Shown in pieces: positions 32,293 to 44,340 of a stretch of DNA of 64,000 bases (the first letter of the stretch is position 1; the number at the start of each line of letters is the position of its first letter). The stretch covers positions 1 to 64,000 of the forward strand of contig NW_003314333.1 of the NCBI RefSeq assembly GCF_000143415.4. Reading direction: 5' to 3'. The notes below the pieces were generated by a model. That model was given only the letters and a program-made list of their open reading frames with translations. It had not been told where the DNA came from and did no database searches. The position numbers were made by a program, and so were the translations under genes. This DNA comes from Selaginella moellendorffii (Eukaryota; Streptophyta; Lycopodiopsida; Selaginellales; Selaginellaceae).

Positions 32293-34959
32293 CTAAATAC
32301 TGGTGGTATGCCTTACAGCTGCAATCTGCTCGATCATACCAAAATTGGAGCCGATAATAACACTTGAGGCATATATATCCATCGGATTAGACTTTTGATA
32401 TGAGAGAGCTGATGAATTGTCCTTGTCTGAGAAAAATACATATCCAAAGTTTGTTCGAGCATACTCTACAAAAAACAAAAATTAAAAATAAACGAAAAAT
32501 GTATAACGTATGGACTTACTTTCATCGCCAGGCTGCTCATTGTCCTTGATAGCAATCAGTCTTCGGACATCACTCTTAAGATTTCGAACGACTTCCGACC
32601 AATCCGCAATGGCTGGCTTAAGAGGGTCTCCAGAGCACTTGCTTTGGATGTACAAAAGAAATGGCTCCAAATCAATGCCTTTTACTTCCTCGAGTATCAG
32701 GAAGGTATCAGCCCCGCTGTTCCAAGGTCCACAGATGGCCCAAGTCCCTGACCTTTGAACCTCCTCCTTTGAGCCTGGACTACTGTGTTTGATCCGAAAC
32801 CAAAAAACTAAAAACAAGAACATACCTGGACTCAGTTGCTTGATTGAAACTGGAAAAGTGGGGAACCTGAACTTTCGGTTCTTCAGATTGTCAGGGATGT
32901 ACCAATCGCAAGGCAACACATCCACCAGCATGAAGGTGTCTGAACCCCCCGATAGTAACTGCAAATAACATGTTAGTAACCGAGACTATGAAAGACTATG
33001 AACGTAGAATTCACATACCTTATGAATGTAGATGCTGAAGATCAGAGACAACGAATCGTTGTCTTCCTTCTGCTTCCAATCATCCGTTGACATTGTTGTC
33101 AAATCAAAAGTTGTAGAGCCAAAAAGGTCCTCCCGCTGGAGTGTTAGCTTATGCAGTAACACAGGTGAAAACTCCACCAGAGCCTTTTCTTCGTCAAGAA
33201 CCACAGCCACTACTCCACAACTCTCCAGAGCTTCCCATGTCAAAACATTCTCTCTTGGAAAGGCCTGCAGCAGAACCGGTCCATTCCTTGAGACATGCTC
33301 ACGAAGCATCGATGCTTGAATTGCTCGTAAGAGATAAGAAAATCTCTCATCCCCGGCAAAGCCATTGTAATATTTAAATCTTCTGCATAGGCTCCACACA
33401 CGATCCAGAATCTGCCTTACTTTGTCTCTCAGGAAGGGCTCCTGAATTCTCAGCGCAAGGTTGTCAATGTCAAGGGCCATGTCTGGGTCATCTGAAGCCA
33501 AAGCCTGAACCATGAAGGTAATCAACCTCGGATTCCCTCCGCTCAGCTTGCACAACAGCTGCATGCCATCATTTAAAGCGTGAAGTTCTTCACGGTTTGA
33601 AGTCCTCAGCACCTTGTTAAAGACTTGCAACACCAGCTTCTCCCGATCGCTGCTGCTGAGAGGGTTGACAGGAATATAAATCACTTCAGATGATCCATTG
33701 TCACCGCTCTCTCTCAAAGATGCCGCTGTGAAAAGGTTGGTCGCTCCGAGCATAGTGACAAACGTTTTGCCACCCACGTTCCTGTGCTTCCAAACTATGA
33801 ACTCCCGAAACAGTTTCTGAACAAGGACGTTGCTCCTCCCAATCTCATCAAAGAAGAACGACAGGAAAATGTTTTGGTCTCCGAGCTCGCAGACTTCTCG
33901 CAACAAAGCTATCACGTCATCAAACAGGAGGAACTTCTTCAAATCAGGTGCTTCGGCATCAACAACAGCGACAAGCTCTTGGTAAGGAAAGCGCGTCCAA
34001 GTCCCAGTATCTTTTCTGATGTCATCTTGGCCATCTGCTCTAGAAACAGCTGCATGCAAAGTCCTCAGGGCCAAAACCTGAGCATCACCCAGCCCGGCCT
34101 CGCCATGAAAAGTTGAAATAAAATCATGGTACATGAGCACGTCGAGATGTTCAACGGTGCTCATCATGGCATCCCACGGTCGCACCTCATCGGTTGATGT
34201 ATCGAAAAGTGAGGCAAGTTCTTGAATCCTTAGCCATGGATCACTCCGTTGCCTTCTCATCTCAATGAGTATTTGTGGGAGTGCCTTGCCAAGGGATGTT
34301 TTTCCCGCACCTGGGAATCCAACCACACCCATTATATGGTGGAGGCGCCTAAACACATCCCAGTCTGTGTGTTGACTGCTCATGAATTGCTTGTACAACA
34401 GCCAGTTACCCCTGAGCAAAGCATCCACAGTCTTCTCTCGTCCAACAATGGGAAACTGCTGCCCGATGTCCTTCAGAGACAAGCCAGTTGGCAAAGAAGA
34501 TAATGAATCCCTTTCAAGGCATTTTCTGTACATGCGGGCATGCTTAAGACGAGGTCCAAAGAGCTCCTTCAGCTTGGCAATCCGATCACGGGCGTTTGAC
34601 CAAACAACTCCACTAGAGGGAATGAGCTGCTGACGGAGCTGCTTCTCCTTCTCCATCCAGTGCTTCTGAAGCTCACGGAGCTGGTTCTCCTTCTCACGGA
34701 GCTGCTTTTTCTCCTCCATCCAGTGTTTCTGAAGCTCACCCTGCGTGGAATCCACCTTCTGGTCAGCGCGCTCCACCTTCTGCTCAACCTGCTCAATCGC
34801 TTGTTGCACGGCCCTGATCTCCGATTCCACTTCCTCAATCTGCTGCTGAATCGATCGCTCAGGCCCATCCGCCCTTTGCCGCTTCCCAGCCCTGATATCT
34901 GATTCCAATTCTTCCCCATCCGCCCTTGGCCGCTTCCCATGAGACTGCTCTCGCACCAT
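32293..34959 (-). CDS. P-loop NTPase with N-terminal coiled coil, Crinkler/RHS-like
   Basis: ATG at 34959 in good context (gccATGG). Exon 1 is 34959-33019, exon 2 is 32958-32520 (open throughout), exon 3 is 32465-32293. Both introns are GT-AG. The product is about 850 residues. Residues 1-30 carry two basic repeats (GKRPRADGEELES, GKRQRADG), likely nuclear localisation. Residues 35-120 are a heptad-rich coiled coil with a duplicated LQKHWMEEKKQLRE unit. A VGREKTVDALLRGNW lead-in precedes Walker A, GFPGAGKTSLG (about residue 217). A hydrophobic strand ending FFFDEIGRS looks like Walker B, followed by MLGATNLF (sensor-like). The layout resembles the NTPase of Crinkler/RHS proteins; that name is inference. 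There is no stop or frameshift, making it the best-preserved gene here. A 43-nt GT-AG candidate intron (32825-32783) would break the frame and is not used in this model. Confidence 0.8.
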
Positions 34960-35190
34960 GGCGGAACCCTAACCTAGGTACTCTGATTTTTAGGGTTCTA
35001 GCCGTAGAATGGGACATTGTGCGAGGCGAGCTTCGACTGCATTCGATGTGAGGTTGGTAGAAAACACCTGAAACTGCCATTGAGGTATGTTCAGCTGAAT
35101 CTGTGAAATGGTGTAGACTTTACTGAGTTTACCTGCATTCGGGCAGGTAAACTGGAGTAGGTTCACGTAGAAAAGAACTAATGTTGACTA
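34960..35190. promoter_or_regulatory. Short divergent intergenic region
   Basis: Only about 230 bp separate the NTPase start codon (minus) from the first recognisable exon of the plus-strand methylthiotransferase relic. The NTPase promoter must lie here or inside the relic. No clear TATA box is seen. Confidence 0.35.
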
Positions 35191-36796
35191 CTCATTCAGA
35201 GCGGCAGTGAGTATATGGCAGGACAGCTTCAGGCTTATGGCCATCTCGGACTCTCCTCAGAGAGCTGATCTTTGGCTGATCAACACGTAAGTTCAGTATC
35301 AGAAGGAAGAATCTTAAGCTGGATCAATTGTTGCTGCTGTTTTATTCGCAGGTGTACTGTGAAAGCTCCGACAATGGAAACACTGATATGTAAAGGCAAA
35401 GCAGCCTCTATTCCCTTGGTGGATAGCTGGATGCGTTCCTCAGGGTTTAAAAGATCTCGAAGCTGTCAGCGTCATCGGAGTGCAGCAAATACAGCGGGGG
35501 AGACTTTGAAACGCCACGAGGCCCGGCTGCTTCGACGGGATGCTTTACCGCTCTTGATTTGCCAAAAGTTTATAATCTCTTTTGCTGTTGTGTTTTCAGG
35601 TTCGTAAGAACAAGTTTGTCGAGATCATTCCTATCAACGTTGGCTGCTTGGGTGCTTGCACATACTGCAAGACGAAGCATGCTCGCGGGCATCTTGGCAG
35701 CTACACAGTAGACACACTAGTAAGGACCTTCGCCAGTTTCTTTTCTCTGTTACTGAGCTTTATCTACAGGTGCAAAGATTGAAAACCGTGGTGTCTGAAG
35801 GTGTGAAGGAGATATGGCGACACTGGAGCTTACGGTTATGGTTATCTGTTTCAAGCTGGCATTTTTTATTTACTTTTTTCTTTCTTTGCACTACAGGACG
35901 AGACATTGGAGCAAATATACCAGCGCTTCTACGTGCTTTAGTTGCCGCGCTTCCTCATAGACAGAAGTACAATGCTTCGAATCTACATCTTACAGCATCT
36001 GGAGGAAATGGCTGTCACCCCTGCGTGTATTTGTTCCTTCATGTTCTGGTTCAATCTGGAAGGGACTCGGTGTTGCAGGTACCGATGTTCTGGGTGATTG
36101 TTTTGTCTCTGTAAGCTGTTTTCTGTGTTCTTCAGGGCATGAAGAGGGAGTACACGTTTTCCGAGTTTAGAAAAATTGTGGATACTCTCACAAGACTAGT
36201 CCCAGAGGTTCATATCGCTACAGATATTATCTGTTGATTTCCAGGTACACTCGCATGCATGAAAAAGATTGTATCTTATTGAGCTTTTATCCTTGTCAGG
36301 AGAAACATCAGAGGATTTTGACAGGATCATGGAACTAATACGAGAGTACACGTTCCCACAGGTCCACATATCACAGTTTTACCCTCGACCAGGTAGGTAA
36401 TCTCTGTACATGCTACTGAATGGTTCGCTCTGTCACTAGTGTTTATTCTGTCAATATCCTTAGACAGGAACACCAGCGGCTCTAATGAAACGGGTTCCAA
36501 CGCTCGAAGTGAAGAAACGAAGCCGTTCCTTGACAAGTCTGTTCGAATCGTTCACTCCTTACGCAGGAATGGAGGTAAAACGTACCGAGTCTGGGTCACC
36601 AACACTGCTGCTGATGGAATTCATCTGGTATTCTTTCTTTTGTTCTACGTCTCTACAGGTTGGCCTGTGTACAAGTTCTACTTCCAGCTGTACCGGGCCT
36701 TCTTGGAAGCAAGTTAATGTGAAGATTACGTCTGTCGGAAGATGGTCTGTGACTGGTGAGTGGCGAACCAGATTCCACTCCTGGAGACGATGCTGA
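35190..36796 (+). pseudogene. CDKAL1-type tRNA methylthiotransferase, left copy
   Basis: Intron-exon structure is kept (GT-AG introns of about 50-65 bp) but frames are broken. Recognisable in order: SEYMAGQLQAYG and ADLWLINT (35200-35286, frame-shifted), CTVKAPTMETLI (35353), the radical-SAM signature [21 protein letters not shown] (about 35637-35700) with all three cluster cysteines, [76 protein letters not shown] and a C-terminal TRAM-like VKITSVGRWSVTGE. The family adds the methylthio group to t6A37 of tRNA. Lesions: a frame loss across GCVPQG, loss of the SSEDTG loop after KEIW, and a frameshift before CVY. Copy 1 alone lacks a base near 35553. Confidence 0.88.
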
Positions 36797-37600
36797 GAAA
36801 GTCGGATGCGAGCAGCGGTAAGGAATGCGATCCTCGGGGAGTTCCTGAGAAAGAGATCCCGAGTCCAGGCATCACATTTTCGTTTGTTGAAATTCACCAG
36901 GATCAGAAGCGGCCGGCTCTGTGGTCACTCTTGTGGCTTTCTTTACACACTCCAGAAGAAAACAAGCTCAAGGACGAGTCTGTGCAACGCTCGCACAAAC
37001 TCGACTGGGCGCAACTGGGAGCTCCAACCAGAGTCCAATCTCCGCTATCCCAGACGAGGTGTCTTTACGTCAATGACGGCGAGAGACTTATCTTCATCAA
37101 GACAAGTTTGCAAGCACTGGTACGCTCTGTGTTCATCAGACTGTCTGTGGGAGAAATTCGTCGGCTCAAGTCAAGCCAACTTACCAAGGTACGTGCCTCC
37201 TGACTATACTATTTTCTGGAATTTTTGTTTTCCTTGCTTAAACGTTGAATTTTGCAGATGGCTGGTGCATAAGCACAGCACGCTATTGTCGTCTCGAAGC
37301 ACTCGCGTTTTATATTTCACGAACAGATACATGTTTCTGATTCAAGCCTTGGATGCATGGTGGGAACACGGGATTTACAGCTCCTCTAAGCTGTGTCCTC
37401 TTATATGAGAGCTTACACTGCGCGACTGGTGCGTATTCTATGAAGTGCTAAGCTCCGCTTTTGCGAATCGTGCAGATTTCCTATCTGCCTCACTTCTGCC
37501 AAAGCTTCACGGCAGATTGAATCTGTACGACCTGGAAGGTGTGTGTTTGGATGACGGAGTCACTGGGATGAAAATCTGGAAGGTGCTGCGTGACCTCTGA
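36797..37600 (+). pseudogene. F-box protein, left copy, frame-broken
   Basis: Follows the methylthiotransferase relic directly. The F-box is split: IPDEVS in one frame and TARDLSSSRQVCKHWYALCS then SDCLWEKFV in another (about 37050-37170). An intron (37190-37258, GT-AG) precedes RWLVHKHSTLLSSRSTRVLY and YMFLIQALDAWWEHGIYSSS, then a stop and LTLRDWCVFYEVLSSAFANR further on, ending near 37598. F-box proteins recruit substrates to SCF ubiquitin ligases; the C-terminal domain is not one I can name. The right copy carries the same breaks. Confidence 0.7.
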
Positions 37601-37794
37601 CAGCGTTATATCTCATGGGTGAAAGTTTGCCTTCACTGCTCGGACCTGAATTATGCAGTCTCACTCGAGAGAGTCTGGTAAGTGGCATTCCCGCTGGCTG
37701 TTGGATCCTCCACCGTTGGATCGTACAGATCTAACAGCTCAAACGCTCAGCCTTTGAGTTGCCAGAAATTTCTAAGTCCTAGCACTTGGTTTTT

Positions 37795-37935
37795 TGGTTA
37801 GACACCCCGCGGTGTTGCAATCTGGCGAGATCGCTTCTCTGGCGTCTTGTGCGGCCCAGCTCCCCTGACTCAAGTCCGGCACAGCAAATGCCCCACAAAG
37901 GGTTTTTGGCCCCCCTTGGCCAGACAAAGGCGAGA
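37795..37935 (-). repeat. Inverse piece of the 59-61 kb tandem repeat
   Basis: CCCAGCTCCCCTGACTCAAG, GCCGGCACAGCAAATGCCCC-like sequence and CCACAAAGGGTTTTTGGCCC are the reverse complement of the unit core found at about 59250, 59750, 60130 and 60745. It lies immediately inside the left arm. Confidence 0.75.
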
Positions 37936-37944
37936 CAGTGGGAA

Positions 37945-39609
37945 GCATCATCGTCAAGAGGAATCCGGGAAGAGTGCACACCAGAAGTGGTGATATCCCC
38001 GGATGGAAAGCAAGAGCCGGAGACAGGATACCCGAAGGTACTGCCGCAGTACTCAAAAATGTCTGTATGTCCGGATGCACCCATAGTCCCGTTCGGGCCA
38101 CCTCCAGTGAAGATCGAGGAGATAATGCCACCAAGGAAGCCCACGAGAATGCCACATGGACCAGCAAACGACGTATTGGAAGTAGACCCGGAAGAATTCA
38201 TGGAGGAATTAAACAAGCTGCAAGCTAGAAGAGCTGAGGAAACAATACATGTGATAGTGGAAGGAGCAGTTCCGGCAGGATTTGTCATGTCAGATTGGGT
38301 GTGTGCGGTGCTGGCGTATCACGACATGTTGGTCACGGTTTTAGCAGAAGATGTGAAGGACCTGGGGGAAAAGTGCTATAATGTGGTGATCAAGGACGAG
38401 AGAACTCGGCACAAGTTGCTGCGAGTGGATGCATACGCACAGTTGGACTTTCAGCTCTTCTTCAGAGCATACCACAACAACTTCACGCCCCAGAAAAAAA
38501 GGATGCTACTCCCGCCATCTGTGATCATGAACTTTGAGCTACATGGCATGGACGTGGCACTGGCAGAAGACAAGATTCTGGCGGCAATACTGAGGTAGTT
38601 TGCTACGTTTATAAGGATGGAAGGAATGCCAGTGGGAGATAGAGTCACGGTTAAAGTCAGGATTCCGAAAGAAGTACACATCCCCTTCGAGATAGAACTC
38701 AAGCCAGGGAAGGGGGAAGTGCCAAGAAGGATTCGGGTTATGTTGTTACCAAACCCGAGCGTGTGCATTATCTGCCGGCGCATGGGACACATTGGGAAAC
38801 ACTGTTTGGTCAGAGGAGCAAGCATGGGGGGAATGCAGGAAACAGGGGAGGACCGATAGAAAGCAAATAGTGGTTCGGAAGGCAAGAAAAGAGGAGCCAG
38901 AGGGGAAAGGGAAACAACAGAGAAAGCGGCCTCCAGCGGAGAAAGCAAGAAGCCTCGAACCAAAGGACTGAAGGAGGAGGGACAAGGGGAGCAATCAACA
39001 GCAGCCAAGCAGGAAAAAGGACAGTCGGGGGCTTCACGAGGGAAAGAATGGAGGCCGACAGGAAGACTTTTTGAAGGACAAGCCGTGGGGGAGGCAAAGG
39101 GACCTGACACAGAAGTAGAGATTGTCCAGGATAAAGGAGAACTGCCACCACAGCAGGCAACATAGAGGGTGCCGGGGCCAGTAGAAGAACAACAGTCGCG
39201 TTCAAGATCAGGAAGAACGGAAGACTTTGCAAGAGGGAACTGTCCGCCAGGATTCACTCCCCCAAGGAGAGCAGTCTGTGAAATAGAGCTCTATGTCAGT
39301 GGAACGAACCCTCCCAAGTTCCTGGGAGAATGGATCGACAACAGAGTTGGATACGCCCCACCGGCAATTTTGATATCGCCCGGACAAGACATAGGCCGGA
39401 CTCTGGAGGATATTCTGGCCTCCAACTTCAACTGGAACCCGCAGAGGTTCTCAATTCAAGAAGACAATTTCATGGAGCAAGCGCCGAACTCGTTCAGGTT
39501 CCAAGGAACGGTGAGAATCCCAATTGCATGGCCACTTCGACCAATGGGACCATACCATTGGGTGGAGAGACAGTGTCTTGGCAGTGCCCAAGGATTCAGA
39601 AATGGTTAA
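37945..39609 (+). pseudogene. LINE-B ORF1 with CCHC knuckle, three TAG stops
   Basis: One frame from about 37945 to TAA 39607-39609, interrupted only by TAG at 38596, 38857 and about 39163. N-terminal acidic/proline-rich part, then a folded domain (GFVMSDWVCAVLAYHDMLVT, CYNVVIKDERTRHKLL, FFRAYHNNF) and a CCHC knuckle, CIICRRMGHIGKHC (about 38763-38805). A charged linker and a C-terminal block (ELYVSGTNPPKFLGEWID) paralleling LINE-C follow. Role in the family: RNA binding and ribonucleoprotein formation. Confidence 0.8.
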
Positions 39610-42600
39610 CGTCAACGTGAGAACATGGAACGTGGGAGGCCTGAAGAAGGAGAAGTCAGCACTGAATAACAAAAAGACGAAGTTTAGACAGTACCTTAGA
39701 CAAGTAGAAGGTGTGACTCAATGTTTTGATTTCTTGTGTGTGCAAGAGCATAGGCTCTCAAGTATGGACCTGGTTTATAAGTTTACGAAAGGGAAATATT
39801 TCTGGAATCCGGCAGTATCATGTAGTGGAGGCACATTAATAGTGGTAAAAGGCCCGTGGGAATCCCTGGTCGAAGATCATCCAATACTGGTTCCGGGTAG
39901 AGTGCAGTGTGTCCAGTTTAAGATAGGAGATATGTTAGTGGGCCTCATGAATGTGTATGCACCAGCAGGAAGCTCCTCTGAAAGAGCAGATTTCTGGAAT
40001 GAATTGGTACACCAAATACCTACACAACCCTCAACATGGATGGTCACGGGAGACTTCAACTTTGTGGAAGAAGAGCTAGACAAAGATGGGGGAGAGATGA
40101 GAGACAAAAGGACAAGCAGGGAAAGAGCAATGTGGGCACAACTAGTGCTAGCAATGGGCTAGAAGATACGTACAACATCCCAGGTTTTGTACAACACCAG
40201 CCAAGATTCACATGGCAAGAGCACCAGCAACAGGGAATTCAACGAAGACTGGACCGTTTTTATGTATCACCCGAACTGTGTCAGAATAGTGGAAAATTAG
40301 ATATAACAATGGGATATAGAGACTTCTCGGATCATAACTCGGTGTCATTGATGCTTCCCATCTTAAAGAGGTGGGGAACAAAGCGGTATCTCGGAAAAAC
40401 TTCAAGGATGGGAAACTGAATGACTACATAAAAGAAAAGTGGAATCAGCAAGAAGGAGGAGATCTACACAAGTTCACAATCAAGATAGCCAATGAAATCC
40501 GGAAAAAGACACAGAACAAGCGAAGGAAAGTTTTCAAAAAAGTACAAACAATAAGAAGAAATATTGAAGCTATTAAGAGATTGATCAGGTTGGACCCGCT
40601 GGATACATCACTGAGAACTCAGCTAGCAAGAACCAAAGCCCAACTTTTCACCCTGGAAGCGGAAAAAATGGAGGCATTTATAAGGTCGGGGCACCTCAAA
40701 TGGCATATTAGTGAGAATGCACTAAACAAAGAGTTTTATAAGTCCATAAAAGCAAGAGTTACATCCCTGCCAATGTTCGGGCTCAAGGATGATAAAGGTG
40801 TGATGCACATGAGCCTACAGGAGATGCACAAGATGGCTGAGACATACTACCAAGGACTGTTTAGAGCAGAACCGTGGACAGAAGAAAGGAAAATGGCCAT
40901 GGAGGAAGTTCTTTAGTCGGTGCCCCAGAAAGTAGATGAATCCTTAGCACGGGCCCTGTGTAGAAACTTCACATTGGAAGAGCTAGAGGATGCAATTAGA
41001 GACTTGAACGATGACAAGATGCCCGGGGAAGATGGGATGCAGCCAGCGTACTATAAAGCAAACTGGGAATGGTTGGGGCCAGTAGTGTTGGACACATGGA
41101 AGGAGGTGATGAGAATGGGACAATGGCCCCCAAAAGCCATAGATGGAATAATTGCGCTCATCCCCAAAAAAGGAGGGGATGCATCCCTAATCAAGAACTG
41201 GAGACCGATATCGATGCTAAATACACTATACAAGATAGTAGCCAAGGTGCTAGCCAAGAGATTAAGGCCGTTATTGCCAGAGACGATACATGACACTCAG
41301 AATGGATTTGTGGAAGGAAGACAACTGGTGGACAACATCTTGACAGTGCTGCTCACACAAGAACAAGTCAAAGACCAAGGATTAGAGATGGCAATAATAC
41401 TCCTGGATTACGAGAAGGCATATGACAGAGTAGACTGGGAATTCCTGCAAATGACAATGAGGAAGATCGGCATCCCAGAAAAGTTTATAGGATGGACGGC
41501 CACCTTATACCAAGGCGCATCAAGCAAGGTCACAATAAACGGGACAGTGGGGAACACGATCAAGCTGCAACGGTCAGTAAGACAAGGGTGTCCACTAGCA
41601 CCGTTTTTATTCCTGTTCGTGGCCGATGCTTTAGCACACTATTTGGCAAGGGCGGACGGGCCGGAAGGGCTGGTATTGCCTGGGTGCAGAGACTCACTAC
41701 AAGACCTGGCAGGGACAGCGGAAAGGCAGTTGAAATCCAGTGCCTTCACAGATGACACAGGAATCATCACGTCAGGCTCCCCGGAGAACATGAGCAAGGT
41801 CAAGAAGGACTTGGACTTCTTCAACCTGGCAGCTGGCTCAAGAATAAACTGGGGAAAATCGGTGGGAATATGGCTGCCGAGCTCTGACCCACCAAATTGG
41901 GGGAGTGAGTGGGATTTTAAGTGGCTGAAACAAAGAGAAACAACAAGGTACTTGGGGTTCCAAATAGGCCAGGCATACGACCCCCTCCCACAGAATCAAA
42001 AAGCAGTCGAAAAACTCAGAGATCAACTGAAATTTTGGGCGTCACGAAAGCTGTCCTTCTCGGCAAGATGTGTAGTGGCGAATAATATAGTGCTAGGGGC
42101 AATCTGGTTCCTGGTGGCATCATGGAACTTGGACAAGAAGATGCTAAAAGAAATGAACAAGCTCATCAGGACATATGTATGGAAGAGTATCAAGAGGAGG
42201 GGCAAAGATTGGATGGAGCTCGGTCACAAGAGCAAAACAGGATGGGGGGATAAACATAATAGATATAGAGGAACAATGCAAGGCAATGCAATCCAATGCA
42301 GTTGCTATTCAAAATCTTTCACCGAATGAACATGCCCGGAAACCAGCCATGGAAACTCCTACTACGCCACCAACTGCTCAAAGTCATTCCGGACAGACTA
42401 GAACACACGAGGCAAAACTGGGAAAAAGATGAAAGGTGGCTGTTCACGGAAGGTGTGCTGAAAATGCCAAAACCAAATACATTCTCTGGGAAACTGTTCA
42501 GATTGTGGAAAGAATTCAAGAGCAAGATGGAAAAAAGAAAACCGACAAACACCTACGAGTTGGACCGACAACCAATATTTCTTAATAAGCTATTTCAATA

Positions 42601-43980
42601 TAAGGGGAAATATTTGGGGGAAACAGCGGACAAAGGAATAGACAAAGTATGCCGGGACCTTCACAGTTCTGGGATGAGAACATTTGCAGAAGCTGACTCG
42701 ATGATAAAAGTGGGGGAAACAAAAATGAACAGAGATAGACTAAAAGCTTTCTACAGGCTGGAAATCTCGGCACACAGGCTGAAAAAGTTCGAAACAGCCT
42801 TTGAATACGCATGAGGGAACTGCAAACAGAGCATTAGGGAAGTCAGAGAAACGACACCAGCATGGTGGATAGCCGAGGAAAAGGTGATATATACGGCAAC
42901 TCAAGACCAGGCAAAATGTTTTGTTTTCGAAGTCGGGGTGGCTGGTAGACTATTACCATACAAGGTGCCCGAGGAGAGCCTACGACCGGACATGTCAAGA
43001 GCAGAGCCAATACGAGTTATACGGATAGATAAGAAAACAGCATCAATGGACCCGACAATAACAGAAGGCCAAGTAGCTAGGATGTACTGGTTCAGGCAAC
43101 AAAAATTAAGCGAGCTGGCCTGGGACCCGACAGAATGGAATTGGCAGGGAAGGAAAAAGGAAGAATTTTTTGCTTACGAACCAAGACTGGGGAGAAGGCT
43201 CATTTGGCCATGCAGTGACTCACTACTGGTATCAAGGATGAAACGAGCCAACATACAGGACAAGTCACAACAGGCGATATTGAAAGAACTATGGAAAGGA
43301 CAGTGGGCAGCAAAAACAAGATACTTCATGTGGTTGACAATGCAAGACTGGCTACCATCTAAACGGAACATACACCTCTTGGAGCAAACTTGAGATAAAT
43401 GTGGAGCGAGGGAGACACAAAGGCACATACTATGGGAATGTGAAAGCGCACAAGACGTGTGGAGAAGCATGTGCTGGATGCTACAACAACACTCCAAAAG
43501 ACAAGTGTGCCTCACATATGAAGCGGCAGTGTGGGGCGAAGCTGCCGCAGGAATGCGAAATGGAACAGACTCTTGGAAATGGGCAGCAATAGAAGAAGGG
43601 GCACCATGGTTTGATCAGCTCAACACAACTCGAACAGACATAGAAGGAATTCCAACAGAGATAGTGGACCTATTATGAGGAATTACAATGTGGGAAGTAT
43701 GGAAAGCCCAGTGCAACAGAATCTTTAATGACAGGGAAGAAGGACCAAGGGTGGTGGCGTCATGGGTGTGGACTAGAATGATAACTGCAGCAGCAGCCCG
43801 TGTCCTACAACTGGAAAATAGAGGAGGGAGAAATGGTCCAGAAAAAGCAAAAAAAGAAGCATAGATCTGGCATTTTTTATGGAAGCAAGGGGAGGCAGGT
43901 ACTCGGGAATGGAGGTGGACACCACCGGACGAATGGTTAGAGGTGACGCATCTCAAAAGACCTTCGGGCGCCAGTTCATG
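39602..43980 (+). pseudogene. LINE-B ORF2: endonuclease, reverse transcriptase, zf-RVT
   Basis: ATG 39602 overlaps the ORF1 stop. Endonuclease: RTWNVGGLKK, VQEHRLS, WMVTGDFNFVEEE, RRLDRFYVS and FSDHNSVSL. Reverse transcriptase: IALIPKKGGDASLIKNWRPI, NGFVEGRQLVDN, LLDYEKAYDRVDW, RQGCPLAPFLF and the active site FTDDTG (near 41745), where FADD is usual. C-terminal zinc motif: CGARETQRHILWEC (about 43400). Stops at 40914, 42812, 43391, 43676 and 43862, plus frameshifts near 40150, 42190 and 42295; an imperfect 10-base duplication lies at the last of these. Confidence 0.88.
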
Positions 43981-44126
43981 AGCAACCCCCCTTTCTGTAG
44001 GTACTTCCATTGTAGGCTCCTCTAGATAAAGGCTCTTTGCTGGTTTTGTGCCCAATGAAACCATGCCCAGTTTTTTTGGTTTTTTTCTGGAAAATAAAAG
44101 GCCCCGTTTAACCAAGTCGGACCAGA

Positions 44127-44340
44127 TGTTTTTTAGAGGAAGAAGCGAGGCTGGAGAAGAAGAATGGATGTGGAAACCACCAATATGGATTTGGCAGCAC
44201 ATGTTCAGGAACGACGGCACGTGTACCTCCCCAAGTCGACAGAGTTCAACACCAGGAACATTGGAAGCTGGAGGATTGGAGGTCACGGACTTGAGTACCA
44301 GTTCTACTTTGTTCCCCTCGTCACACCCCCCCTAAAAAAA
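44127..44340 (+). mobile_element. LINE-C 3'-end fragment
   Basis: TTTTTTAGAGGAAGAAG onward is nearly identical to 51787-51918 and continues about 90 bp further (to ccccccctaaaaaaaatc near 44342). It therefore shows what the 3' end of the LINE at 45.5-51.9 kb looked like before truncation. 5'-truncated insertion. Confidence 0.8.

Larger units (their letters stand above)
35190..37790 (+). repeat. Inverted duplication, left arm (partner 61525-64000)
   Basis: Nearly identical, in inverse orientation, to 61525-64000. Shared end: TTTCTAAGTCCTAGCACTTGG near 37765, inverse near 61550. The right arm runs off the window at a point equivalent to about 35292, so the full arm length is unknown. Confidence 0.92.
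37936..44126 (+). mobile_element. L1-type LINE, family B, near full length
   Basis: ORF1 (to 39609) and ORF2 (39602-43980) overlap by 8 bases. The 3' region reaches about 44126, where the tail of another LINE begins. Broken by several TAG/TGA codons and by frameshifts near 40150, 42190 and 42295. About half of the ORF2 residues match the LINE at 47.5-51.9 kb by eye, so it is a related but distinct family. Confidence 0.88.
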
